Origin: CAVRZY01 sp963725415
GTDB taxonomy: Bacteria > Acidobacteriota > Terriglobia > Bryobacterales > Bryobacteraceae
Assembly: GCA_963725415.1 (NCBI GenBank)
Contig: CAVRZY010000317.1
Location: 1-13,417 of the forward strand
DNA: 13,417 nt
Direction: 5' to 3'
In this document: positions 1-7,833 of the stretch, in pieces
Position numbering within the stretch: position 1 is the stretch's first letter
How the letters are laid out: each line of letters opens with the position of its first letter
Program-made: the position numbers and the translations under genes
Notes under the pieces: model-generated
The model's database searches: none
The model's input: only the letters and a program-made list of their open reading frames with translations
What the model was told of the DNA's origin: nothing

Positions 1-103
1 ATGGAGCCGTCCGCTGGGGGCGTTCCTCCCAGGCGCAGTTGAGGACAGCCAATGGGAACCATTCACACTCAGCATCCAGCCCGGCCAAGGGGAACCGCCA
101 TGA
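1..103 (+). other. possible 3' end of an upstream Tad-locus gene, frame undecided
   Basis: A gene of the same Tad locus almost certainly lies just upstream, but too little of it is present to fix its frame. One frame ends at a TGA at 40-42, which would leave a normal 9-nt gap before the tadE start. A second frame stays open to a TGA at 101-103 and would overlap the tadE start. Neither tail has a recognisable motif. Confidence 0.2.
41..45 (+). promoter_or_regulatory. ribosome binding site that decides the tadE start
   Basis: GAGGA lies 6 nt before the ATG at 52. This supports the ATG at 52 over the in-frame ATG at 100, which falls inside the pilin processing motif and would remove its glycine. 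Confidence 0.6.
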
Positions 104-651
104 TCGAGTTTGCCTTCTCCCTGTTGCTGCTCATCCCCTTGCTGCTGGGGACTTATGCTTTTGGCCTGAATTTCATTCGAAGCATTCAAGTCACGCAGCT
201 CACCCGGGACGCCGGCCATATGTACGCCCGCAACGTGGACTTCTCCCTCACCGCCAATCAGAATTTCCTGCGGCGTCTGGCCGCGGGTCTGAACCTGGAT
301 GCGGTGATCATTCTCTCCACTATCAGGATGATCAGCGACGCCGACTGCTCCGGTGCAGGACTGTCGGGCAGCGCGTGCACAAACCGGGGGCAGGCGGTTT
401 TCGCCAATCGCATCGTGGTCGGTAGCTCCGCTCTCGGTTCCAGCTACTTCGGCGCCCCGCCGACCACCGATTCCAGAGGGAACGTCAGTTGGACGGATCA
501 ACTGAGGGATAGCAGGACCAGGGCGAACAACTTTACCAGCGTGATGAACTTGCAGCCAGGCGAGATGGCTTACGTCGCGGAAACCATTCTTCCTACGCCC
601 GACGTGAACTTCGGCCTGACCTCGGAAGTGTATTCCCGCTCGATCTTTTAG
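52..651 (+). CDS. TadE-like pseudopilin of the Tad/Flp pilus system
   Basis: This 199-residue protein has the TadE pattern: a short basic leader, a glycine at residue 14, a glutamate at residue 19 (position +5 after the predicted cut), and one hydrophobic helix at about residues 20-42. In the family such pseudopilins are cut by a TadV-type prepilin peptidase and sit in the inner membrane as minor parts of the Flp pilus machine. The rest is a polar periplasmic-type domain with two cysteines (about residues 99 and 109) that could form a disulfide. The start at 52 is chosen because it keeps the leader and glycine and has a GAGGA site 6 nt upstream. The next gene, a TadG-like VWA protein, follows after 23 nt on the same strand, so the two are probably co-transcribed. 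TadE and TadF are hard to tell apart, so no symbol is given. Confidence 0.8.
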   Translation: MGTIHTQHPARPRGTAMIEFAFSLLLLIPLLLGTYAFGLNFIRSIQVTQLTRDAGHMYARNVDFSLTANQNFLRRLAAGLNLDAVIILSTIRMISDADCSGAGLSGSACTNRGQAVFANRIVVGSSALGSSYFGAPPTTDSRGNVSWTDQLRDSRTRANNFTSVMNLQPGEMAYVAETILPTPDVNFGLTSEVYSRSIF

Positions 652-660
652 GGGCTAGCG

Positions 661-666
661 GGAGGA
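661..666 (+). promoter_or_regulatory. ribosome binding site favouring the GTG start of the TadG-like gene
   Basis: GGAGGA ends 8 nt before GTG 675, the usual spacing. It is 20 nt before the in-frame ATG at 687, which has only an AAAGG (671-675) at 11 nt. GTG 675 is therefore preferred. The two choices differ by only four residues. Confidence 0.5.
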
Positions 667-674
667 ACAGAAAG

Positions 675-2144
675 GTGTGCAGAGCAATGAGGCCCGCGCG
701 AAGCGGTTTCATTTTCGTCTCGATGGCTTTGATGATAATTGTGCTGCTTGGCGTGGTTGGCCTGGCCATCGATGGCGGCATCATGTACAACATTAAGGCC
801 AAGCTGTCCACGGCTGTGGACGCAGCCGCGCTGGGAGCGGCCCGCTCGCTGAGCCGGGGGACCGATCTGGCCTCGCAGAGGGCCAACGCGGAAGCGGCGG
901 CGCGTCGATTCTTTGATGCCAATTTTCCGGAGGGCTACTGGGCCAGCGTGAACCGGACCTTCACGGTCCAGGTCGATGAGACAGTCTACAAGACTCGCAC
1001 CGTCTCGACCAGGGGGGCGGTGGACGCCCCTATGCTGTTCCTGAGGATCCTGGGATACGATTCCACCCGAGTGGCGGCGCAGGCGGTGGCCTCCCGCCGG
1101 GACGTGAACCTGATCATATTGTTGGATCGCTCCGGATCCATCCACTCGGCGGGCGCCGACGAAACGGTGCGCTCCGCGGCCAGGTCCTTTGTGGACAAGT
1201 TCGCTGATGGCCGGGACCGCATTGGCATGGTCACTTTCAGCGGACCCTACCGCGTCGCTTACTCGCCCACCCTGTATTTCAGGACCGGCAGCCCCGATAT
1301 CATCTCGGTGATCAATGCCATCACCTTTGACGGCAACACGGGAACGGCCGAGGCGCTCTGGCAAAGCTATCAACTGCTGGCCAACATCGGCGAGTCCGGC
1401 ACGCTGAATATCATCGTCTTCTTCACCGATGGCCGCCCCACCGCGGTGACCGCGCAGTTTCCGGTCAAGACACAGGTGGACACGCGCTACGACTATCAGA
1501 ACACGGGTACGTTGGTCTCTACCCCGGCCAGTTCGTGCAGCAGTTCTACCGCCAAGGTGGGGTTCATCTCGGCGCCGATGGGCAGTTACCCCACCACCGG
1601 GACTACCTGGGGAGTGATGGTTCCCCTGGCCACTTCTGCCAGCCACAACGAATGGACCCTGGCCCCCAATTGCACCAACTGCAGCTTCGCCCCCGGCTCG
1701 GACCAGAGTTATCGCCCCAGAATGCGGCGGGACATCGCCTACATACCCGCCACGGACACGCACGGCACCTCGACTTCGGGTTACAAACCCCTGCTGGCCG
1801 GCGGGGATAAGTTCACCTCCGGCCCTTACAACGGCCAGATCCGCCCGGATAGCCCGCGCGCCTTGCGATACGTTGGGGACAATCTTTCCGACAACGTCGC
1901 CTACCGGATTCGGAACGACACCGCCACCCTCAACCTGGCGATCGTGACCTTTGCCATCGGGCTGGGGGGCACCTCCACGGAGCCGATCGATCACGAGTTG
2001 CTCCGCAGGATTTCCAACGACCCGCAGAGTTCCATTTTCGACAACACCAAGCCGCCCGGCTTGTACGTGTATTCGCCCACGCCCGCGGAACTTAACGACG
2101 CGTTCAACAAAGTCGCTTCCGAGATCCTACGGCTGGCTTTGTAA
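675..2144 (+). CDS. TadG-like pilus-assembly protein with von Willebrand factor A domain
   Basis: This 489-residue protein starts with a Tad-type N-terminal membrane segment (about residues 11-33) followed by the typical helix rich in Asp-Ala-Ala-Ala-Leu-Gly. A VWA domain begins near residue 143. Its metal-binding MIDAS motif is visible as DRSGS (151-155), a threonine in the GNTGTAEAL loop (about 222) and the aspartate of TDG (252). In Tad loci such proteins are membrane-anchored envelope components thought to aid pilus assembly or cell-surface anchoring. The VWA core is interrupted by roughly 150 residues (about 256-415) rich in Ser, Thr, Gly and Tyr, with a CxxC pair (333 and 336) and a further Cys (288). 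The core strand then resumes at about 420. It follows the TadE-like gene by 23 nt, consistent with one operon. Its exact molecular job cannot be read from the sequence. Confidence 0.82.
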   Translation: MCRAMRPARSGFIFVSMALMIIVLLGVVGLAIDGGIMYNIKAKLSTAVDAAALGAARSLSRGTDLASQRANAEAAARRFFDANFPEGYWASVNRTFTVQVDETVYKTRTVSTRGAVDAPMLFLRILGYDSTRVAAQAVASRRDVNLIILLDRSGSIHSAGADETVRSAARSFVDKFADGRDRIGMVTFSGPYRVAYSPTLYFRTGSPDIISVINAITFDGNTGTAEALWQSYQLLANIGESGTLNIIVFFTDGRPTAVTAQFPVKTQVDTRYDYQNTGTLVSTPASSCSSSTAKVGFISAPMGSYPTTGTTWGVMVPLATSASHNEWTLAPNCTNCSFAPGSDQSYRPRMRRDIAYIPATDTHGTSTSGYKPLLAGGDKFTSGPYNGQIRPDSPRALRYVGDNLSDNVAYRIRNDTATLNLAIVTFAIGLGGTSTEPIDHELLRRISNDPQSSIFDNTKPPGLYVYSPTPAELNDAFNKVASEILRLAL

Positions 2145-2159
2145 AGGGCTGCCGCCCTT
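2144..2159. terminator. hairpin between convergent stop codons, possible bidirectional terminator
   Basis: A perfect 6-bp stem (AAGGGC with GCCCTT, loop TGCC) spans the 14-nt gap between the TadG-like stop (2142-2144) and the rhamnosidase stop (2159-2161), touching both. On the minus strand a short TTT follows; on the plus strand there is no T-run. As an intrinsic terminator it is weak in both directions, but its position suits a shared transcription end. Confidence 0.4.
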
Positions 2160-4516
2160 CAGAACATCAGCTTCGATGTCCCGGCTGGAACCGCGTGGCG
2201 ACGATCGCGCCACACGAACTCCCCTTCGACCCCTTTGGGTAGGCTGATTTGCGCCTCCAGGCGGCCGTCGTCACTCAGAGCGAGACTCACGGCAATCTCG
2301 CCTTGGGGATGCGGGATAGCGCCGGAAACCCGCTTCAGTTTGCCGAGGAACGGCCGGATCACGACACGCCGAAAGCCCGGCGCCGCCGAGTCGATTCCCA
2401 GCACGGTGCGGAACAACTCGTAGTTTGGGCTGGCGCCCCAGGCGTGGCAATCGGAGCGCACCGGGTCGGCGTGTTCGGCCCAGGTAGTCAGGCCGCGCTC
2501 CAGCATGGTGCGCCACTCGCCGAGCAGATCCAGGTAGCGGTCGCCCGCGCCCGCCTCGTTAAGGGCCGAATGCAGGTAGTGACGGAAGTAGATCGAGCAC
2601 TCGACCAGCGACTTGTCCCCGAGAATGCGATCCATCAAGGCGCCTGCCTCAGCGCCCTGGATCAGGCCGGCCAAAATGGCCAGCGCGTTGGTGTGCTGGG
2701 AGTAGTCGGCTTTCTCCGGCGTGTCGGCATAAAGCCGGCGCTCGGCGTTCCAGTAGGCGCTCTGGATGGCGGCACGCAGCGCGGCTTCCGAGCGGCGGTA
2801 TTCCTCGGCCAGCGCCTTCGAGCCCAGGGCGGACTCCATCTGCGCCGCCCACTGATAGGCCAGCAGGAGCTGCAAGTTCAACTGAGCCGAGACGCCGTCG
2901 GCTTCCGACGGCGGCACGCCACGCGGCCAGGTCCAATCCACGAAGTTCCACCAGGGCATGCGGCCCAGCAGCGCGTTCGCCTTCTGCCGCGCGGCGAAAA
3001 ACGATAGAACCGCCCGCGCGCCCGGCAGCATCTGCGCCACGAAGCCCGCCTCGTCCTGGTACATCCAGTAGTCGTGGACCATGCCGATCCACCACAACGA
3101 GAAGGGCGGGATATACTGCTGGAGCCGGGACGGCGCCCGGCTGTAAGTGGCCCCTTCGGCGGTGCGCGAGGAGTTGAGTTGCTCGATGGCGTTGCGCATC
3201 AGCCGCGCATCACCGCTCATGTACAGCGACACCAGGGCCTGGATGCGCGTATCCCCGACGTATTGCAACTGCTCGTAGTAGGGGCAATCCATGTAGGTTT
3301 CGTGCGCGCATAGCCGCGCCGTGCGCCAGCCCACCTCCAGGATCTTGTCGAGTTCGTCCGAGCCGGCCTGAAAGCGGGCTTTGCGCTCGAAGGGATACCC
3401 CGTGTAGACGCCGCGCAGGTCCTCCAGTGTGAGCGCTTCGCTCTGCGTCTCGACGTTCAACTCCAGGTAGCGGTAGGTGCGCCACCACAGCGGCCGGAAC
3501 AGGCGATTCGCGCCGCCATCGGCGATGAAGACGTCCTGGTTGCCCAGGAACTGTTTCCCCTCGATCTCGTTGCGGTTGCCTTTGTCCCGGGCGCCCGGTT
3601 TCCAGAGCGCTTCCGCATAGCGGAGCGTGATGACGGCGCCCTTGCCCCCGCTGACCACCAGCTCCGGATAAGCGGTCGTCAGGCGGGCCTGGTCGAGCAG
3701 CAGTGTTGCCTTGGTGTTGGCGGGGATCCGGATGCGGGCGGGCTGCCGCGGGAACGCGGGCGGTACGCTCACGCCAGTGGATTGCCGGACCACCGCCAGC
3801 CGCTCTGGCTTCTCCTCCATGGCCGGGATAGGACGCGGCACCAGCATCCAGCGGCTGGGACTGTCGAGGCTCTCGCGCGGGGCCGCAGGGCCGATCGCCC
3901 GCGCGGCTTTCCAGCCGGAATCGTCGAATTCCGGCTGCTCCCAGCCCCAGGGATACAGCGCGGCGGTGAGGCGCTCGCCCGGTCCCACCACGTAGTAGAA
4001 CGGCACCTGGGCGCGGTCCACCGGCAGGGGCTGGTAAGCTTCGTTGCGGACGCATTTCCACAGCGCGCCGCTATCGGCGATGCGCTCGGCGCCGCTGTCG
4101 CCTTGTAACAGGAAGCCCGTCTGATAGATGATCTGCGCCTCGGCGGCGTAGGAACCGAAATTCCACACCACCGCGGCCAGGACGTTCTTTCCGGCTTTCA
4201 GATGGCCGGCGATATCTACCGTCTCGTAGCGCCAGTGGTACAGGTCGCCGCGGGCCGGCCCCCAGGCCACGCGCTGGCCGTTCGCGAAAAGCTGATAGCG
4301 GTTGTCCGCGCTCACGTGGATCATGAAAGACGAGGGTTTAGCGGGCAGCTCGAAGGTGCGCCGAAAGTGATACACGCCGTAGTCGAACGCCGGGGCGTCC
4401 GGGACCGCGATCCAGCGGGCGCTCCAGGTCCTGTCCAACAACTCGGGATTGGTCGCTCCCGGGCTCGGAAGCAGCGCCAGCAACAGCGCCGGGAAAAGGG
4501 AGTTCGCTTTTATCAC
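2159..4516 (-). CDS. secreted alpha-L-rhamnosidase-like glycoside hydrolase (GH78-type)
   Basis: From GTG 4516 this encodes 785 residues, a usual length for the family. An N-terminal signal peptide (Lys, then Leu/Ala-rich core, cut near residue 22) implies export. Beta-rich, carbohydrate-binding-like domains follow (about 30-370; the first has the RWI and FRRTF strands typical of Bac_rhamnosid N-terminal modules). The alpha/alpha-barrel catalytic region runs from about 380 to 700, with the signature ETYMDCPYYEQLQYVGDTR near residues 406-424. Classical GH78 enzymes have DCPQRDERxxWxGD here, so this belongs to the divergent CPYYEQ branch. The acidic residues near 406, 415 and 421 are candidate catalytic positions. 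A C-terminal beta-sandwich closes the protein. GH78 enzymes remove terminal L-rhamnose from plant or microbial glycans; rhamnose specificity here is inferred. The frame is open upstream to 4702, but that extension is polar, overlaps the divergent vanZ-like gene and would bury the signal peptide. No Shine-Dalgarno precedes GTG 4516. Confidence 0.85.
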   Translation of the reverse strand: MIKANSLFPALLLALLPSPGATNPELLDRTWSARWIAVPDAPAFDYGVYHFRRTFELPAKPSSFMIHVSADNRYQLFANGQRVAWGPARGDLYHWRYETVDIAGHLKAGKNVLAAVVWNFGSYAAEAQIIYQTGFLLQGDSGAERIADSGALWKCVRNEAYQPLPVDRAQVPFYYVVGPGERLTAALYPWGWEQPEFDDSGWKAARAIGPAAPRESLDSPSRWMLVPRPIPAMEEKPERLAVVRQSTGVSVPPAFPRQPARIRIPANTKATLLLDQARLTTAYPELVVSGGKGAVITLRYAEALWKPGARDKGNRNEIEGKQFLGNQDVFIADGGANRLFRPLWWRTYRYLELNVETQSEALTLEDLRGVYTGYPFERKARFQAGSDELDKILEVGWRTARLCAHETYMDCPYYEQLQYVGDTRIQALVSLYMSGDARLMRNAIEQLNSSRTAEGATYSRAPSRLQQYIPPFSLWWIGMVHDYWMYQDEAGFVAQMLPGARAVLSFFAARQKANALLGRMPWWNFVDWTWPRGVPPSEADGVSAQLNLQLLLAYQWAAQMESALGSKALAEEYRRSEAALRAAIQSAYWNAERRLYADTPEKADYSQHTNALAILAGLIQGAEAGALMDRILGDKSLVECSIYFRHYLHSALNEAGAGDRYLDLLGEWRTMLERGLTTWAEHADPVRSDCHAWGASPNYELFRTVLGIDSAAPGFRRVVIRPFLGKLKRVSGAIPHPQGEIAVSLALSDDGRLEAQISLPKGVEGEFVWRDRRHAVPAGTSKLMF

Positions 4517-4522
4517 ACGGGA

Positions 4523-4528
4523 ATTGTA
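4523..4528 (-). promoter_or_regulatory. possible -10 box for a leaderless rhamnosidase transcript
   Basis: On the minus strand TACAAT ends exactly 6 nt before the GTG start at 4516, and no good Shine-Dalgarno lies between. If real, transcription would begin at or beside the start codon. No convincing -35 box is visible, so this is a weak call. Confidence 0.3.
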
Positions 4529-4571
4529 ACCTAAAGACTGATGGGGCAGGTGAGCTGACGGGTACCCGGGA

Positions 4572-4949
4572 TTGAAGCTATCCAGTAGACAGCGCCGATT
4601 GTTGTGGTGGGTCTGGCTGGTGTTCGTCTGCCTGGTCGTCGTGGGCTCGCTGTTGCCCGGATCTTCGCCTCCCATCGCGTTCCTGAGCCGTTTCAGTGAC
4701 ACGCTGCTTCATTTCCTGGCCTATATCGCGTTGGGTCTGCTCCCGGTCATGTGGTCCGAGAGCAGGCGAGAAGCCATCCTCACCGTGCTCTCCGTGGTCG
4801 CGCTTGGTCTGGCGCTGGAGTGCGGGCAAACGTTTGTACCCGGGCGTGCCTTCCAGTTTAAGGATTTCCTGGCGGACGACCTGGGCGTGCTGAGCGGAGT
4901 GCTGGTGGGTGTCTTGCTGGTGCGCTTTCCGAGCCGGTCCGCCCACTAG
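4572..4949 (+). CDS. VanZ-like family membrane protein
   Basis: This 125-residue protein has about four hydrophobic segments (roughly residues 11-27, 45-60, 67-84 and 101-118). The family pattern is visible: a short loop after TM1 (SLLPG), then FSDTLLHFLAYIALG with its conserved Asp and His, an ExxQ-like segment in LECGQTFVPGR, and a DFLADDLG block. VanZ-like proteins are small inner-membrane proteins named after the teicoplanin-resistance gene. Most members, probably including this one, are not linked to antibiotic resistance and have no assigned reaction. The start is TTG 4572, since no ATG or GTG lies earlier in a sensible place. The 55-bp gap to the divergent rhamnosidase start could hold promoters for both. 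The TAG stop is the first triplet of the palindromic element that follows, so the element may have replaced the original 3' end. Confidence 0.8.
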   Translation: MKLSSRQRRLLWWVWLVFVCLVVVGSLLPGSSPPIAFLSRFSDTLLHFLAYIALGLLPVMWSESRREAILTVLSVVALGLALECGQTFVPGRAFQFKDFLADDLGVLSGVLVGVLLVRFPSRSAH

Positions 4950-5089
4950 AGCATGGTCCGATAAGAGCCTTCTGGTATCGAGACCGCACAAAACGGGGAC
5001 AGGATCCAATTGCGCAGTGGGCAATTGGTTGCCTGTACCCGTTTTGCCCCGAACCGGATACTCCAAAGGACTAATCGGACGATGCACTA
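4947..5089. mobile_element. MITE-like imperfect palindrome of about 143 bp
   Basis: The whole gap between the vanZ-like gene and the TonB receptor folds on itself. The outer arms start TAGAGCATGGTCCGATAAG (4947-4965). They pair with the complement of the right end, which reads TAGTGCATCGTCCGATTAG (5089-5071): 16 of 19 positions match. Inner parts match less well until a second, nested arm pair at 4989-5046. It has no coding capacity. ACTAG occurs at both borders (4945-4949 and 5086-5090), as a short target duplication would, although CTAG is also self-complementary. The features fit a non-autonomous element mobilised by a transposase elsewhere. The right border lies only 17 bp before the receptor ATG, so it may affect expression of that gene. 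Confidence 0.6.
4989..5046. repeat. nested REP-like hairpin
   Basis: Two 15-nt arms (4989-5003 and 5032-5046) pair with one mismatch. Inside them an 8-nt perfect pair CCAATTGC / GCAATTGG (5006-5013 and 5021-5028) closes a 7-nt loop. The arm motif AAAACGGGGACAGG is like motifs I recall from REP sequences near RAYT-type (IS200-related) transposases in many bacteria; that family link is from memory. In RNA it would form a strong stem-loop between the two genes and could act as a transcription or processing barrier. Confidence 0.65.
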
Positions 5090-5106
5090 GCTTCAGGGTA
5101 AACTGA

Positions 5107-7721
5107 ATGGTGCTTTATCTGCTGCTCAGCGTGGCGATGTCGCTCGCCGTCGGGCAGAAACCCGTCGAGCCGACCCAGTCCCAGCCCCGCCCGGAGGCCC
5201 CGCCCACCAGTGCGCCCTCCAGCAAGCGCCTCGAGTTGAATCTGCTGGGCGTCACCGACACCGCGGCTGGGGAGAGCCGGCGCAACGAGAACATCCATTT
5301 CAACCTCGTGGACAACAACGCCCTGAAGGAGTTGAACGTCCGGATGGGCACGACGGCCACCATCGTCGAGGAGTTTCGCGCCGATCGCAGCTATTTCGGC
5401 GCGGAGTTCGGCAACGCGCCCAGCGCGGTCCTGCACGTGCCGGCGCTCAAGCAGACAGGCATCCATGGGAGCCTTTACGAATCGCACCTCAACAGCGTGT
5501 TCGGCGCCCGGTCATTCTTTCAGGTCGGGGATGTCAAGCCGGCGCACGCCAACGACTACGGCTTCAGCTTCGGGGCCCCGCTGTGGCGCGGCGCGAACAT
5601 TTTCCTGGATGGCAGCCAGCAGAAGCTGCGGGGCAGCGTGAATGGCAACGTGCTGGTGCCGCGGCCGGATGAGCGCACTCCCCTGACCACCGACCCGGCC
5701 ACGCGGGCCATCGTGGCGCGCTTCCTGACGGCCTATCCCAAAGAGCTGCCCAACCGCACCGATGTCAACGAGCGCGCGCTCAACACCAACTCCCCGCAGG
5801 TGATTGACAACAACAATCTGGGCGCGCGCCTGGACCAGCTTCGGGGCCCCAAGGACCGGTTCACGCTGCGCTACTCGTTCACCTCCCAGCGCGTCGATGC
5901 GTTTCAGCTTGTGGCCGGGCAGAATCCCGACACCTTCACGCGGAATCATCAGGCGCGCATCACCTGGGGGCGGCACTGGACGGCGGCCACGACGACGGAT
6001 GCCTCGATCGGCTTCGACCGCATCGGGTCCTTGCTGACGCCCGAAGAGCACGCCGTGGGGCCGATGGTGTCGATCTCCGGGCTGGAGACTTTGGGGCCGG
6101 GCGGCGTGATCCCGCTTGACAGGGCGCTAAACCTGTTCCGCTACGGCGGGCAACTGCGGCAAGTTCGCGGGAAGCATTCCTGGACGGTGGGTTCGGTGCT
6201 TCTCCGCCGCCAGCTCAACGGCACGGAAACCGACGTCAGCCGTGGCTTCTTCAGTTTCACCAACGATTTCGGCAGGAGCGCCATCACCAATCTTCGAATG
6301 GGCATTCCCAGCCAGCATCTGATTTCCATCGGCAATGTCCACCGGGGATTCCGCAACTGGGACATCGAGCACTATGTCGGCGACGCCTGGCGCGTGCGGA
6401 CGAACCTGACGCTCAATTACGGGCTGCGTTACCAGCCCGTCACCACACCCTATGAGGTCAATCGCCTCAACGTGATTCCCTACGGTTGCGACTGCAACAA
6501 CCTGGCGCCGTCGTTCGGGCTGGCTTACCGGCTGCCGCGCCAGTGGGGCGTCCTGCGCGGCGCCTATGGCCTGCAATACGGGCAGATCTTTCCGGTGACC
6601 TTCCAGCAGGTGCGCTTCAGCCCCCCGTTGAACCAGAAGATCATGATTCCGACGCCCAGCCTGGTCGATCCGCTGGGAGGGTTGACCTCGGGGGCTCGCA
6701 GCCGGACGCGCGTCCGAACCTCTACCTGCTCGATCCCAAGCTGGTCGTGCCGTACTCCCACCAGTACAACTTTAGTTGGCAGGCTGAGATCGCAAAGAGC
6801 TGGAACCTCCAGCTCGGCTACGTAGGCAGCCGCTCGCACAAGCTCCTGACCATGTGGTACCTGAACCGCGCGCATCCGGCGCCCCCCATCGAGCAGACCA
6901 CCGCCACCATCAACCAGCGCCGCCCCAATCCCAGCTACGCGGAGATTCGCTGGGTGCTGAACGGCTCGCGGGGTTACTTCGACGCCGCCCGGGTGTCGCT
7001 GGTGGTGCCCCGCTGGCGTGGTTTCTCCATCGACGCCTCCTACTGGTTCAGCAAGGCCCTGGATCTCGGCAGCAGCTATACCAACACCGCCTACGACCAG
7101 GATTCGCGCCTGTCGCGCAGCCAGTCCGAGTTCGAGTCGCACAAGGACATGAAGGGGCCGAGTTCCTTCGACCAGACGCACGCTTTTCTATGGCGGGCGG
7201 CTTACGCCACGCCCGCGCTGGCGGTGCATCGGGGATGGGCGAGAAGAACATTCGGTAGCTGGAATGTTTCGGCCGTGCTGCTGCTGAAGACCGGCATCCC
7301 CTTCACCGTGGTTTCCGGCTCGGACGGTCCGGGGTACGGCAACGTGGACGGCAACGGGGGCGACCGCCCCAACCTGCTCGATCCCGCCATCTTGGGCCGC
7401 AGCATCGGCAATCCGGACACCTCCAGGCAGCTCCTGCCGCGGTCTGCCTTCGCCTTCATCCAGCCTGTGGAAGAGGGCGGCAACCTGGGCCACAACACTT
7501 TCCGCAAAGGCGGCATTCACAACCTGAACGCGGCGCTCTCGAAGACCTGGCCGGTGCGTTCCGAGAAGCGCCTGACCTTCCGCGCCGAGTCCATCAACTT
7601 CTTCAACACGCCGCAATTTGCCCCGCCGGGCACGGAACTCGCCTCCCCCAACTTCGGCCAGATCACCAACACCCTGAACGACGGCCGGACCTTCCGGTTC
7701 CTGCTGCAGCTCGGGTTCTGA
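5107..7721 (+). pseudogene. Oar-like TonB-dependent outer-membrane receptor, frameshifted
   Basis: Two overlapping frames together form one beta-barrel receptor. The first runs from ATG 5107 (signal peptide; AGGG 8 nt upstream) and loses sense after about residue 527. The second carries the rest, from about 6690 to the TGA at 7719-7721. Adding one G to the five-G run at 6690-6694 joins them into 871 residues. Family signs: EFRADRSYFGAEFGNAPSAVLHV (in the plug), then GSLYE, ARSFFQVG and FGAPLWRG with the barrel start, many alternating beta strands, and a C-terminal Phe (LLQLGF) as in outer-membrane proteins. Oar-like receptors are usually longer (about 1000-1200 residues) with an N-terminal carboxypeptidase-regulatory-like domain. 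Here a Pro-rich stretch replaces it, and no clear TonB box is seen. The substrate is unknown; glycan or peptide uptake is only a guess. The single-base lesion may be a sequencing error, phase variation or true decay. Confidence 0.75.
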
Positions 7722-7731
7722 GAGCGGGGGA

Positions 7732-7761
7732 TTCACCGCAGAGGCGCGGAGAACGCAGAGG
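7732..7761. repeat. dispersed-repeat motif TTCACCGCAGAGGCGCGGAG...
   Basis: Ten bases after the receptor stop lies a motif with internal near-repetition (CGCAGAGG, CGCGGAGAA, CGCAGAGG). Very similar motifs of the form CACCGCAGAGGCGCAGAGG recur in intergenic regions of many unrelated bacterial genomes; this is recalled, not searched. It has no coding role and only one copy is present here. Confidence 0.45.
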
Positions 7762-7833
7762 GAAGGCCGAATCGGGGCTAGTTTGCCAGAATTCCCTCCG
7801 CCGACCGGTCTGCCAGACTTTATCCACGGGCTG

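Noticed and set aside
648..1994. 448-codon open frame on the minus strand
   Set aside because: Antisense shadow of the TadG-like gene; Gly/Arg/His-rich with no family pattern, typical of high-GC third-position effects.
2249..4061. Long open frames on both strands inside the rhamnosidase gene
   Set aside because: All lie in alternative phases of a clear GH78 gene and show no motifs.
4517..4702. N-terminal extension of the rhamnosidase to 4702
   Set aside because: Polar sequence that would mask the signal peptide and overlap the divergent vanZ-like gene.
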